From the NCBI GenBank assembly GCA_913058245.1, contig CAJXQJ010000013.1, forward strand, positions 34,266 to 98,265: DNA of 64,000 nt, in the 5' to 3' direction. The notes below the pieces were generated by a model that saw nothing but the letters and a program-made list of their open reading frames with translations, ran no database searches and had not been told where the DNA came from. The position numbers and the translations under genes are program-made. This DNA comes from an uncultured Colwellia sp. (lineage in GTDB: Bacteria > Pseudomonadota > Gammaproteobacteria > Enterobacterales > Alteromonadaceae). Position 1 is the stretch's first letter; each line of letters opens with the position of its first letter. Below, one piece after another: positions 1 through 7,956 of this stretch.

Positions 1-123
1 ACCACTATTATTGATAGCCCAGCACAAATAGAAAATATCAATAGCTACCCTGAAAAGCCGAGAAAGTTGCTGAAAAAAATTAAGATGACGCAAATTGATC
101 GCTTATTGAAGCGTTTTCTTTAA
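1..123 (+). CDS. C-terminal end of an unknown protein (partial)
   Basis: An open frame runs from the left edge to a TAA at 121-123 and gives the last 40 residues of a protein. The tail is basic and hydrophilic, ending in RLLKRFL. A terminator-like hairpin follows 13 bases after the stop, which supports this being a real gene end. The visible part shows no domain I recognise, so no function is proposed. Confidence 0.5.
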   Translation, partial: TTIIDSPAQIENINSYPEKPRKLLKKIKMTQIDRLLKRFL

Positions 124-135
124 TTGCAAAGTAAT

Positions 136-168
136 AAAAAAACACAGCACTTGCTGTGTTTTTTTGTT
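136..168. terminator. Rho-independent terminator, possibly bidirectional
   Basis: The arms acacagca (142-149) and tgctgtgt (152-159) are perfectly complementary, with an A-run before and a T-run after. It can stop the gene that ends at 123 on the plus strand and the oxygenase gene that ends at 196 on the minus strand. Confidence 0.75.
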
Positions 169-195
169 TTAAGTAGTTACGCAATTTATGAAAAA

Positions 196-897
196 TTATT
201 GCGCGGCTGTATAAATTTGTTGTGCAGGATTAAAACTCACCCATGAAGTTAATACGTATTTATTTGATGAGATAGGTATGTTGCCGCGATGAGTATGGGT
301 GAAACCGCATGGTGCAATAATCATAGTGCCAGCTTTAGGTTTAATGCTTTTATCTTGATAATAAAAGTCTGTTTCGCCACCTTCTTCAACATCATTTAAA
401 TAGATTAAAAATAACAACACCCTATGCAGAGCTTTATTCTCACCGAGTTGTGGGTATATTTCTGAGTGCCAGTAGCCGTAGTTACCTTTACCTTGCTCAT
501 AACGTTGTGCATTAATTGGTGCTAGATTAAATAAATAGCGCACTAAATTAAATAAATTAGGCTTACCAACTTCTTCAAAATTATCCGCAGTTAATACTAC
601 TGGCGCTTTTGTTTTTGGGTGTTGTACGGTTAGGGAAATACCGCTGATCAGGCTAAAAAAATATTTGCCAATATAATCAGTAATTTTGTCACCACAGGTT
701 TGTAAAATAGTTTGTAGTGCAGGCTGAAAATCTGCATGTTGATTTAAATAAATGTCATGGCTTAGTTTTTTAGTGGTATCAACACCATTACCCGTTCTAC
801 CAGGCACTTTATGTGGGCTGTTGTCAAAATCCAAAATAAACTTTTCACAAAATTCTTTGCTCAAAGCGTTTGGGTATACTTCGATAAAATCAGTCAT
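196..897 (-). CDS. 2OG-Fe(II) oxygenase, prolyl-4-hydroxylase-like
   Basis: This is a predicted non-haem iron, 2-oxoglutarate-dependent dioxygenase of 233 residues. The double-stranded beta-helix core shows YWHSE (H144, E146), GGETDFYY near 173-180, and FTHTHRG followed by K213 and a conserved W. H203 is the likely distal iron ligand and K213, ten residues on, the likely 2-oxoglutarate anchor. The proximal ligand motif reads H-S-E where the family usually has H-x-D. I chose the ATG at 897. An upstream TTG at 927 would add 10 residues but has no better ribosome site. The substrate is unknown; hydroxylation of a protein or small molecule is possible. It is a single gene, convergent with the unknown gene to its left. 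Confidence 0.75.
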   Translation of the reverse strand: MTDFIEVYPNALSKEFCEKFILDFDNSPHKVPGRTGNGVDTTKKLSHDIYLNQHADFQPALQTILQTCGDKITDYIGKYFFSLISGISLTVQHPKTKAPVVLTADNFEEVGKPNLFNLVRYLFNLAPINAQRYEQGKGNYGYWHSEIYPQLGENKALHRVLLFLIYLNDVEEGGETDFYYQDKSIKPKAGTMIIAPCGFTHTHRGNIPISSNKYVLTSWVSFNPAQQIYTAAQ

Positions 898-1015
898 AGT
901 TCTATTCTTATTATTAATCTGGCTCAAGCATACAACAAAGTGCTGTGAATTTAATTACCTTATCAATAATTCTCTGTAGAATACTGAACAAAATTGCCAC
1001 TTATGAAGAGTTTTT

Positions 1016-1414
1016 ATGTTTAGTGAAGTAGTGACTACTCGGTTTAGCGACACAGATGCCTTAGGGCACATTAATAATACTATGGTGCCTGTGTGGTTTG
1101 AAGGTGCTAGAGATCCTGTTTTTAAATGGTTTATGCCAGAATTAAACTTACAGCAATGGCGCCTTATTTTGGCAAAAATTGATGTCAATTTTCATGCGCA
1201 AATTTACTATGGTAAAGAGATTACACTTCGTACATATATTGGCAGAATCGGTAGTTCATCATTTGATGTTTACCAAGAATTATGGCAAAACGAAATCAAA
1301 TGTGCCTCGGGTACCGCCGTTATGGTGCATTTTTGTTATGAAAATCAGAGTTCTTTAAAAATTCCTGCTGAAGTCTTACAAAAAATGCAAGAGCACCTTT
1401 ATTCTGAAGAATAA
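1016..1414 (+). CDS. Acyl-CoA thioesterase, 4HBT hotdog family
   Basis: The protein has 132 residues, the usual size of a single hotdog domain. The N-terminal motif SDTDALGHINNT matches the 4-hydroxybenzoyl-CoA thioesterase/YbgC/FadM group, where the Asp is catalytic and the following HINN loop contacts the CoA thioester. It is expected to hydrolyse acyl-CoA in the cytoplasm; the physiological acyl group cannot be read from the sequence. The ATG is preceded by GAAGAG at 1005-1010. It stands alone between the divergent oxygenase gene and ssb. Confidence 0.8.
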   Translation: MFSEVVTTRFSDTDALGHINNTMVPVWFEGARDPVFKWFMPELNLQQWRLILAKIDVNFHAQIYYGKEITLRTYIGRIGSSSFDVYQELWQNEIKCASGTAVMVHFCYENQSSLKIPAEVLQKMQEHLYSEE

Positions 1415-1594
1415 TTTTAGCAATTTTTTGTTGAAAATATTTTCGAAAATCTCGGTAAATCTAGCGTAATTTTTTACGTCTAATGGTAGAATCATTCTAT
1501 CGTAATTAGAAAGTTAATATTCTGAGCGAGTTGTCGCTTAGAGAAATGTTAAACCGGTAAAGTAGTGCTTTACCGCAAATATAGGATTTTGTTC

Positions 1595-2266
1595 ATGGCT
1601 GGTGTCAATAAAGTAATAATTTTAGGTAACTTAGGGAAAGATCCCGAAGTACGTTTTATGCCTAACGGTGGTGGTGTTGCTAACCTCACTATTGCAACTT
1701 CAGAAAGTTGGAAAGATAAGCAAACGGGTGAACAAAAAGAAAAAACAGAATGGCACCGTGTTGTTATGTTCGGTAAGTTAGCAGAAATTGCTGGTGAGTA
1801 CTTAAAGAAAGGTTCTAAAGTTTACATTGAAGGTGCTTTGCAGACGCGTAAATGGCAAAACCAGCAAGGCCAAGATCAATATACTACTGAAATAGTGGTA
1901 CAAGGTTTCAATGGCACTATGCAAATGTTAGATTCTCGTGGTGGTAGTGGTGCACAAGCTGGTGGCTTTAACCAACAAGCTCCACAACAGTCAGGCGGTT
2001 TCCAACAACAAGCTTCATCTTCACAAAGTGGTGGTTTCCAGCAACAAGCTGCACCTCAGCAAGCTTATAATAAACCAGCACAACAAAGTGGTGGTTTCCA
2101 GCAACAATCTGCTCCACAACAGCAATCAGGCGGTTTCCAACAGCAACCTGCTCCACAGCAACAGTCTGGCGGCTTTCAGCAGCAACAAGGTGGTTTTCAG
2201 CAAAATGCACCTAAAGTAAACCCGCAAGAGCCAACTATTGATTTTGACGACGATATTCCGTTCTAA
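1595..2266 (+). CDS. ssb: Single-stranded DNA-binding protein SSB
   Basis: This is SSB, which coats single-stranded DNA during replication, recombination and repair. Residues 1-110 form the OB fold ([19 protein letters not shown], then [20 protein letters not shown]). Residues about 110-210 are a low-complexity Gly/Gln linker built from SGGFQQQ-type repeats. The tail DFDDDIPF is the conserved acidic tip that recruits partner proteins. The frame is open back to 1565, but the conserved start MAGVNKVI is the ATG at 1595, which gives 223 residues. The linker is longer than the E. coli one because of the repeats. A terminator follows directly. Confidence 0.97.
   Translation: MAGVNKVIILGNLGKDPEVRFMPNGGGVANLTIATSESWKDKQTGEQKEKTEWHRVVMFGKLAEIAGEYLKKGSKVYIEGALQTRKWQNQQGQDQYTTEIVVQGFNGTMQMLDSRGGSGAQAGGFNQQAPQQSGGFQQQASSSQSGGFQQQAAPQQAYNKPAQQSGGFQQQSAPQQQSGGFQQQPAPQQQSGGFQQQQGGFQQNAPKVNPQEPTIDFDDDIPF
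1961..2203 (+). repeat. GGFQQQ-coding repeats in the ssb linker
   Basis: About eight imperfect copies of a unit encoding (S)GGF(Q/N)QQ plus an Ala/Pro/Gln spacer lie in tandem. At DNA level the unit looks like ggtggtttccagcaacaa with synonymous changes. Such repeats can expand or contract by slippage without breaking the frame when whole codons are lost or gained. Confidence 0.85.
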
Positions 2267-2290
2267 ATAAAATTTAATATAAGGTTTTTG

Positions 2291-2320
2291 AAAAGGTGAG
2301 CTTGTGCTCACCTTTTTTGT
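2291..2320 (+). terminator. Rho-independent terminator of ssb
   Basis: An 11-bp perfect stem, aaaaggtgagc (2291-2301) with gctcacctttt (2306-2316), has the loop ttgt and is followed by more T residues. It lies 25 bases after the ssb stop. Confidence 0.92.
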
Positions 2321-2359
2321 TTTTGTGATTATCGTTATCACACCGTAGTTAACGAATAT

Positions 2360-2400
2360 TTGATTTATGTCACTTAAAACTTTTGCACATTCTGTATGCT
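2360..2400 (+). promoter_or_regulatory. FNR/DNR-like box with -10 hexamer before norE
   Basis: TTGAT-TTAT-GTCAC occupies 2360-2373 and matches 8 of 10 half-site positions of TTGAT-N4-ATCAA. TATGCT at 2395-2400 can serve as the -10. The box centre lies 28.5 bp before the hexamer, so it would be near -41, the class II activator position. The same spacing occurs before nosR. An FNR- or DNR-type regulator is inferred. Confidence 0.6.
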
Positions 2401-2591
2401 ATTGACGCTATATTGCGCTGATGGCTTATTTAATGAGTGCGCAATAAGTTTTAGCAATTTACCCGATGAAAGATGAACTCAGCCTGTATTTGCTAAATTG
2501 TTAACTGTGAAGTCAGCACAATGTTTTATAAATAGTAGCAAATAAAGTCGCTATTACCGCTGAGTTTACTGTTTGATTAAGTAAGGTTGAT

Positions 2592-3209
2592 ATGAACAAC
2601 AAAATCCCTAGTAAATCTCTTGGTATCTTCCCGCGTTCTTGGAGCGAAGAGCAAGCAGGAAGAATTCCAGGTAATATTCCTATTTGGGTTGGCATTTTAT
2701 CTGAGCTAACCGAGTTTGCGATATTTTTTGTCGCTTACTTCATTGCCAAATATAACTATCCTGAAGTTTTTGCCACCGGGCCACAAGGCTTGAGCACCAG
2801 CTTAGGCGTGGCAAATACCATCATATTATTATCGAGTAGTTACTTTATGGCGAAAGCCATGATGAATATTAGACTTGATAATCGCATTAAGTGTGAACGC
2901 TATTTATGGTTAGCCGTTAGCTGCGGTGCTTTCTACCTTATTATCAAAACATGGGAGTTCTATTGGAATAACCTGCAAGGGCTGAGCACTAGTACCAATG
3001 AGTTTTATACTGTTTATTACTATATGACCTTTAACCATTTCTTACATGTAGGGTGGGCGTCTTGCGCTATTTTATGGGTTATATTTCGCCTACGTGCCGG
3101 AGAGTATTCTGCGGCCGAGTACAGTGGCCTAGAAGCTTTAGCGGTTTATTGGCACATGATTGATTTAATGTGGATTTTAATATTCCCATTACTTTACGTG
3201 TTACGTTAG
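2592..3209 (+). CDS. norE: NorE, haem-copper oxidase subunit III-like protein
   Basis: The 205-residue integral membrane protein belongs to the cytochrome c oxidase subunit III family. It starts with a cytoplasmic RSWSEEQAGRIPGNIPIWVG segment, followed by about five membrane helices. The short length and the directly following small NorF-like gene identify it as NorE, an accessory protein of nitric-oxide reductase in denitrifiers, rather than a true oxidase subunit. No oxidase subunits I or II are nearby. NorE is known to raise NO-reductase activity; its molecular action is not settled. The leader is long (about 185 bases from the predicted transcription start) and begins at an FNR-like promoter. 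The main alternative is an orphan CoxC/CyoC paralogue. Confidence 0.78.
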   Translation: MNNKIPSKSLGIFPRSWSEEQAGRIPGNIPIWVGILSELTEFAIFFVAYFIAKYNYPEVFATGPQGLSTSLGVANTIILLSSSYFMAKAMMNIRLDNRIKCERYLWLAVSCGAFYLIIKTWEFYWNNLQGLSTSTNEFYTVYYYMTFNHFLHVGWASCAILWVIFRLRAGEYSAAEYSGLEALAVYWHMIDLMWILIFPLLYVLR

Positions 3210-3217
3210 AGGTTGAT

Positions 3218-3472
3218 ATGAAAAAATTTAAAAAATTAGAATGGTTCTGGGCAGTACTGATATTTATAACCCTATTTAACACTTTCTTAGGTGAGCAATT
3301 TGAGTCAACAGCCCTAGTTAGCATTATTGTCGCTTTAACGGTAATGTATAAAGGCATCACCGTAATTGATCATTTTATGGAGTTGAAGCACGCCAATAGA
3401 AATTTACGCTGGTTAATGCGGATGTATTTAATTTTATTTCCGTCGTTAATAATTGCAACGGTGTTTTTCTAA
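3218..3472 (+). CDS. norF: NorF-like small membrane protein (COX subunit IV-like)
   Basis: The protein has 84 residues with three predicted membrane helices and the motif VMYKGITVIDHFMELKHAN, typical of the prokaryotic cytochrome c oxidase subunit IV/NorF group. The start is the ATG at 3218, with AGAGG just upstream in the end of norE; only 8 bases separate the genes, so they are co-transcribed. A longer frame from 3170 lies inside norE and is not the likely start. Its role is inferred from the norEF pairing known in denitrifiers: assembly or stability of NO reductase in the inner membrane. Confidence 0.75.
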   Translation: MKKFKKLEWFWAVLIFITLFNTFLGEQFESTALVSIIVALTVMYKGITVIDHFMELKHANRNLRWLMRMYLILFPSLIIATVFF

Positions 3473-3532
3473 GACATTCATACAGTAGAAATTTTAGGTT
3501 TATAAGCGAGTCATCAATAGAGACAGTCAATT

Positions 3533-3901
3533 ATGAATTTACAGATGAAAATTCAAAGTAAAGAGCAAATAAAACAAGCCTCTAATATTGCCCTGTGGTC
3601 AATATTAAACTTAACTTTTCTGCCAGGGTTGGCATTTATTATATTGTTGATGAAGCTAAATAAATGTCAGAAAAATAGCTTGTCTGGTTATCACCTTTCG
3701 TTCGCAATTAAACTCAATTTAATTGCTGCAGCGGCATTAATATTAGTCAGTATTTTAATGATACTTCTGGGTGGCTTTAATTCAGGTTGGACATGGGTAT
3801 TTGTTATTACGTATTTTGTACTGGTACATACTATATTCATTGTACTTGCTGTTTGGGCATTAATTCGATCTTGGGCAGGTAATCGAGTCTTTAAGCAATA
3901 A
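3533..3901 (+). CDS. Small membrane protein of unknown function
   Basis: The protein has 122 residues and three hydrophobic segments (about 19-42, 62-85, 90-112), a short basic loop NKCQKNS, and a basic C-terminus. I do not recognise a specific family; the layout faintly recalls DUF4870-type proteins. It follows norF by 60 bases on the same strand and may be the third gene of the norEF transcript, which would tie it to NO or nitrite respiration (inference only). An alternative ATG lies four codons downstream at 3545. Confidence 0.6.
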   Translation: MNLQMKIQSKEQIKQASNIALWSILNLTFLPGLAFIILLMKLNKCQKNSLSGYHLSFAIKLNLIAAAALILVSILMILLGGFNSGWTWVFVITYFVLVHTIFIVLAVWALIRSWAGNRVFKQ

Positions 3902-3987
3902 TTGTGATCAGTATTGAAAAATTTGTTAGCTAAATGTTTAGCAGGAAAGCTATTTCAACATATGAATGCTTGCTGATGCAGTATAGC

Positions 3988-5187
3988 TTAATAATGTAAT
4001 AAAAAGCTGATAACAAAGGCGTTCGTTACGTCAACAAAAAATGCTGCAACTAACGGCAGAATAATAAAAGCCATTGGTGCTGGACCATGAGCTTTTGTAA
4101 CCGCTGTCATATTGGCTATCGCAGTTGGTGTTGCACCTAATGCGAAACCACCAAAACCTGCACTTAATACAGCGGCTTGATAATTTCTGCCCATTAATGG
4201 AAAGAGTATTAGCAAAATAAATAGTATTGCTGTCAATGTTTGCAGAGTGAGAATGATTAATAAAGGGCCGGCAAGGCTTGCAATGGTCCACAGTTGCACA
4301 CTCATTAAGGACATAGTTAAAAATAAACTCAATGAAAAATCAGACACTATTGCTAACGAGCGAGTGCGTGCTGGCCAAGCCAACTTTGGGAAAAAAACAG
4401 GTATAATATTGGAAAGCAAAATACCTGTGAGCAAACAAGTGACAAATAGAGGTAATTTAAAACCTAGGTCGGTAAGAAGGTTATTGAATAAGTAGCCGAT
4501 AATAATGCAAATATGTAGTACTAAAATTACTGACATAAAGTTAAGGTGATTAAAGGTTTCAGTATTAACTTTGTCGTACGCAATGCCTATGGACGGGTCT
4601 GACTTTTTACTACTTGAAAGTTTATTTTTTGCTAATAAAAACTTGGCAATTGGGCCACCAATTAAACTGGCAATAACTAGTCCTAATGTCGCACTGGCAA
4701 CGCCTATTTCTAGAGCATTTTCAATACCAAGATTCTTAATTTCTGGCGCCCAAGCGATAGCTGTGCCATGGCCTCCAATTAAAGAAGCTGAGCCGGCTAA
4801 AACACCGATTGTTAATGGCAACCCGAGTAATTGTGCGCTGCCCATACCAACTAAGTTTTGCACAATAATAAAAGTTAAGGTGAGAAATAATAATATCAAT
4901 AGCGGTTTCCCACCTTTAATGAGGTCTGAGAAGCGGGCATTAAGGCCAATAGCTGTAAAAAAGTACACCAGTAATCGGTCTCTGGTAGATAAATCAAAAC
5001 TGATTTCAACACCACTTAAAAGATAAATACCGTAAATTATCATAGCGGCGAGTAAGCCACCGATGACTGGCTCTGGAATATTGTAATCTTGAAATGTTTT
5101 AAAGTGCTTGGTTAGCATTACACCAATAAAAAAAACAATAATGCCAATGGTGTAGGATAAAAAACTATCAACTGCAATATTATTCAT
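3988..5187 (-). CDS. gltS: Sodium/glutamate symporter GltS
   Basis: The inner-membrane carrier of 399 residues is expected to import glutamate with Na+. It has two related halves of about five helices, each with a Gly-rich re-entrant loop (GVLAGSASLIGGHGTAIAWAP in the first half, LSAGFGGFALGATPTAIANM in the second), the hallmark of the ESS/GltS family. Length matches E. coli GltS (about 400). Its start overlaps the end of the upstream K+ channel gene by 8 bases, so the two are translated from one message. Confidence 0.93.
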   Translation of the reverse strand: MNNIAVDSFLSYTIGIIVFFIGVMLTKHFKTFQDYNIPEPVIGGLLAAMIIYGIYLLSGVEISFDLSTRDRLLVYFFTAIGLNARFSDLIKGGKPLLILLFLTLTFIIVQNLVGMGSAQLLGLPLTIGVLAGSASLIGGHGTAIAWAPEIKNLGIENALEIGVASATLGLVIASLIGGPIAKFLLAKNKLSSSKKSDPSIGIAYDKVNTETFNHLNFMSVILVLHICIIIGYLFNNLLTDLGFKLPLFVTCLLTGILLSNIIPVFFPKLAWPARTRSLAIVSDFSLSLFLTMSLMSVQLWTIASLAGPLLIILTLQTLTAILFILLILFPLMGRNYQAAVLSAGFGGFALGATPTAIANMTAVTKAHGPAPMAFIILPLVAAFFVDVTNAFVISFLLHY

Positions 5188-5620
5188 GTGCTATTCCGTG
5201 TTGTGCTGCACGAATTCGGGCAATAGCTTCAACGAGTACAGCAGTATTTAATCCAACAATGATCAATCCATTTACAGCGGTTAAGCTGCCCAGTATTCGC
5301 CATTGAGGATCTAAAACAATATCGCCATAGCCTAAGGTTGAAAATGTGACAATGGAAAAGTATAAAGCAGGCTCCATGTTATCGAAAATGCCTATTAACA
5401 TATAAACCCAGGCCCATAAGCCTGCGCTGACGCTTAATCCTGCAACTAACCAAAGTACCATAGCGCTTAGCACGAAAACGGTTTTTATTTGTACTGGCGG
5501 CTTCGCAAGCCAATGTCCCATCATATGCAAACTATGTGTGAGTGTGCTGATAAAAGCCACTTGAATAAATACCGTACCAATAATAAGTAATGAGCCATAT
5601 ATTATTTGTGTAAAAATCAC
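5180..5620 (-). CDS. Two-helix potassium channel protein
   Basis: The 146-residue membrane protein has the K+ selectivity filter STLGYGD (about residues 92-98) between a pore helix and the last membrane helix. Two further hydrophobic helices sit in the N-terminal half, so it is a small ion-channel (Ion_trans_2) protein without a regulatory RCK or cyclic-nucleotide domain. The start is a GTG at 5620. It is the first gene of a two-gene operon with gltS. The pairing suggests that K+ flux helps to balance charge or osmolarity during Na+-glutamate uptake (inference). Confidence 0.85.
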   Translation of the reverse strand: MIFTQIIYGSLLIIGTVFIQVAFISTLTHSLHMMGHWLAKPPVQIKTVFVLSAMVLWLVAGLSVSAGLWAWVYMLIGIFDNMEPALYFSIVTFSTLGYGDIVLDPQWRILGSLTAVNGLIIVGLNTAVLVEAIARIRAAQHGIAHE

Positions 5621-5768
5621 GAGCTGAGTCCGATAATTTATTGCTTAGTTAGACAGTAAACCATCTAATTTATTAGTGTTTAAATCAATGATTTTAAAGT
5701 TTATTTGTGTAACTCAACTAAGATGAGTTAGGAGGTTTCATTCCGTTATTGCGCATGACGAGTTAATA

Positions 5769-6164
5769 TTAAGCTAATTTGGTTTTCAACCACTGCTTAG
5801 CGGCTTTTGTCGAGTCAAAATGTTGATTTTCTAAGCCAGCTTTATCATAAACCTTTTTAAAGATGCTTTGCGTTATTTGTGCGGCATTGCTTTCAGCAGA
5901 ATTAATAGCAAGTGCTTTTGTTGGTCCTTGCTTTACAAGGTTAAGGTGGTAATCCAAACCTTCTTGTGTTGCGAATGTATCGCCATTTAACTCCAATAAA
6001 ATGGCAAAATTATGGAAGTCGACTTCGTGTAAAATAATGTCTGATAACTCTCGATGCATTTGTTTAAAAAACTCTAAATTCCATGGGCCCGTTGCATTGA
6101 TGGTTACTATGTTATCTTCAATGGTGTAGCTACAGTGCCCGTGGGCGATAAACTCTGCTTTCAA
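5769..6164 (-). CDS. STAS/SpoIIAA-like small protein, function unknown
   Basis: The soluble protein has 131 residues. The pattern SYTIEDNIVTINATGPWNLE followed by alternating helices and strands resembles SpoIIAA-like/STAS folds of marine gammaproteobacteria, but I see no phosphorylatable Ser in a classical position. The start is TTG at 6164 with AGG seven bases upstream; no ATG lies near. It is a single gene with about 150 bases of spacer to the K+ channel gene. Cytoplasmic location is likely, since there is no signal peptide or membrane helix. Confidence 0.6.
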   Translation of the reverse strand: MKAEFIAHGHCSYTIEDNIVTINATGPWNLEFFKQMHRELSDIILHEVDFHNFAILLELNGDTFATQEGLDYHLNLVKQGPTKALAINSAESNAAQITQSIFKKVYDKAGLENQHFDSTKAAKQWLKTKLA

Positions 6165-6402
6165 ATGGCAACCTAGTGTTATTATTGTTTGCTCTTTAGT
6201 TAATTATTAGTTGTTCTATCGCTATCTGTAAAGCAACAAGTGGAATATTGACGGTAATTTTTAAACTTGATGCTGTTAAGCCGTTAAACATTGACACATT
6301 TGGCGAGTATTTATTAAAAGTATTTTTATCAACAGCATAGTTTAACTGTTGATGAGCTTAGGTTAGTAAAGGTGAATGAACATATTACTTATTGTTAGCA
6401 AC

Positions 6403-6424
6403 AAAAAAGCTCCCTAAGGAGCTT
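6403..6424 (-). terminator. Terminator of the 63-residue protein gene
   Basis: Stem aagctcc (6407-6413) with ggagctt (6418-6424) and loop ctaa. On the minus strand it is followed by TTTTTT. It lies about 30 bases after the stop of the small gene at 6455. Confidence 0.85.
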
Positions 6425-6454
6425 AATCATACTAAGTTATTAACTTGTGAATAC

Positions 6455-6646
6455 TTAGTAGTAGGTATCTTCTTTATTATGCGCTTGTGGATCTTCAATG
6501 ATCTCTTCAAAGCCAACTTCAAAGCTATTATTGTTATCAGTATTTGCCATATAAATTGTGCGGGTTGAACCATCAATCCAAGTTACTGTACCGCTACCTT
6601 TCTTACTACCGCATTTCATACCAATATGAATATCGTTAAACTCCAT
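6455..6646 (-). CDS. Small conserved-looking protein of 63 residues
   Basis: The short acidic protein MEFNDIHIGMKCGSKKGSG... ends in an Asp/Glu-rich tail. The first half looks like a small beta-barrel (GMKCGSKKGSGTVTWIDGSTRTIYM), as in KOW- or Tudor-like folds. That resemblance is weak and I do not assign a function. It has a complete Shine-Dalgarno AGGAGG seven bases before its ATG and its own terminator, both strong signs of a well-expressed real gene. Confidence 0.7.
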   Translation of the reverse strand: MEFNDIHIGMKCGSKKGSGTVTWIDGSTRTIYMANTDNNNSFEVGFEEIIEDPQAHNKEDTYY

Positions 6647-6815
6647 TGCTTCCTCCTCGTTTGTCGTCGAACATCGAATGATAAATTCGATAAAGCAAAC
6701 CGCAATTACTTAGAAAATTATTTATTAGAATAGTTCAAATATCCCACAAGTAATGTGTTTTTTTTCAACAGGGACGGTTTATTATAAAGAGAAAATTATT
6801 CAAATCTAGTGATTT

Positions 6816-7955
6816 TTAAGGATTAACACTAACCCCTAAAACGGTTTGCTTGCTAGCCCCTGTTACAGCTGGAATGTTGCCGAAAATATTTTTATCGAAA
6901 GCGAAAGCTAACCACGCAAATGCCATGGCCTCCATTGCATCACTATTTATATTTTTTGTATGAGTATTCATTATCTGGTGATCGTTAAGCTTTTGATTTA
7001 ATAGTGAAACTAAGTGCGAATTTTCAACGCCACCACCACAAATATATACGTTAGATTTCGTAGATAATTTACAAATTTCATTGCTGATTGTTATTGCGGT
7101 AAGTTCGGTTAATGTTGTTTGAATATCGACAGCAGAAAGGTCACTATTTTGTATAAATTGACTTAACCATTGTGGATTAAAATACTCTCGACCAGTACTC
7201 TTAGGCGCTGGTTGTGAAAAGTAATTATCGCTTAACATTTGTTGTAATAAAGATTGAGAAGTTTTCCCTGCTTTTGCCCAGTTACCGTTTTCATCATATC
7301 GAGTTAAGTGATGTTGCGCGTACCAATAATCCATTAGTGCATTACCTGGCCCAGTGTCAAAACCGATAGCTTGCTTAGTAGAGTTCTTCGGTAAGAAAGT
7401 AATATTGGCAATACCGCCAATGTTAACAACAAAAACATCTTTTTTAGTATTACTAAAAATAGCTTGATGAAATGCTGGTACTAAAGGTGCGCCTTGGCCG
7501 CCTAATGCTATATCTTTACTACGAAAATCTCCAACAACACGAATACCAGTTAAAACCGCAAGTGTTTGTAAACAGCCGATTTGCAACGTGAAAGGTTTGT
7601 TTATTTGTGTGCTTGATATTGGCCTGTGGCGAATAGTTTGTCCGTGGCAACCAATGGCAGTAATATCGCTAGCCGATAATTGTTGCTGTGTTAAAAATTG
7701 CTTAATTGCTGCTGCAAATTGATGTGCTAACTCTATGCTCAAGCTACCGACGCGATCAATCTCATTATTGCTTGGGTTATATAGGCTAGTAATTTTGTGA
7801 TGAGTGATATCGTCATATGCTTGATAATAACTGGCAATTAGATTGGCGTTATTTGCTTGTTCAGCTTCTATAGTGTCAAACTCAACTAGGGCAAGGTCAA
7901 TACCGTCGGCGCTGGTACCAGACATTAAGCCTATATATCGTACCTTGTTGCTCAT
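6816..7955 (-). CDS. anmK: Anhydro-N-acetylmuramic acid kinase AnmK
   Basis: AnmK phosphorylates and opens 1,6-anhydro-MurNAc during recycling of cell-wall fragments in the cytoplasm. The N-terminal motif YIGLMSGTSADGIDLALVE is the family signature (phosphate loop), and GFDTGPGNALMD and CGGGVENSHL follow in the expected order. I chose the ATG at 7955 (379 residues), one base after the stop of the upstream endopeptidase gene; a GTG at 7967 would add four residues and overlap it. The tight coupling with a murein endopeptidase gene fits a shared role in peptidoglycan turnover. Confidence 0.95.
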   Translation of the reverse strand: MSNKVRYIGLMSGTSADGIDLALVEFDTIEAEQANNANLIASYYQAYDDITHHKITSLYNPSNNEIDRVGSLSIELAHQFAAAIKQFLTQQQLSASDITAIGCHGQTIRHRPISSTQINKPFTLQIGCLQTLAVLTGIRVVGDFRSKDIALGGQGAPLVPAFHQAIFSNTKKDVFVVNIGGIANITFLPKNSTKQAIGFDTGPGNALMDYWYAQHHLTRYDENGNWAKAGKTSQSLLQQMLSDNYFSQPAPKSTGREYFNPQWLSQFIQNSDLSAVDIQTTLTELTAITISNEICKLSTKSNVYICGGGVENSHLVSLLNQKLNDHQIMNTHTKNINSDAMEAMAFAWLAFAFDKNIFGNIPAVTGASKQTVLGVSVNP

Positions 7956-7956
7956 T

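Noticed and set aside
1938..2219. Open frames in other phases and strand through the ssb linker
   Set aside because: They result from the repetitive Gly/Gln codons and have no start signals; ssb itself explains the region.
4571..5026. 151-residue open frame antisense to gltS
   Set aside because: It lies wholly opposite a clear transporter gene, has no ribosome site and shows the composition of an antisense shadow.
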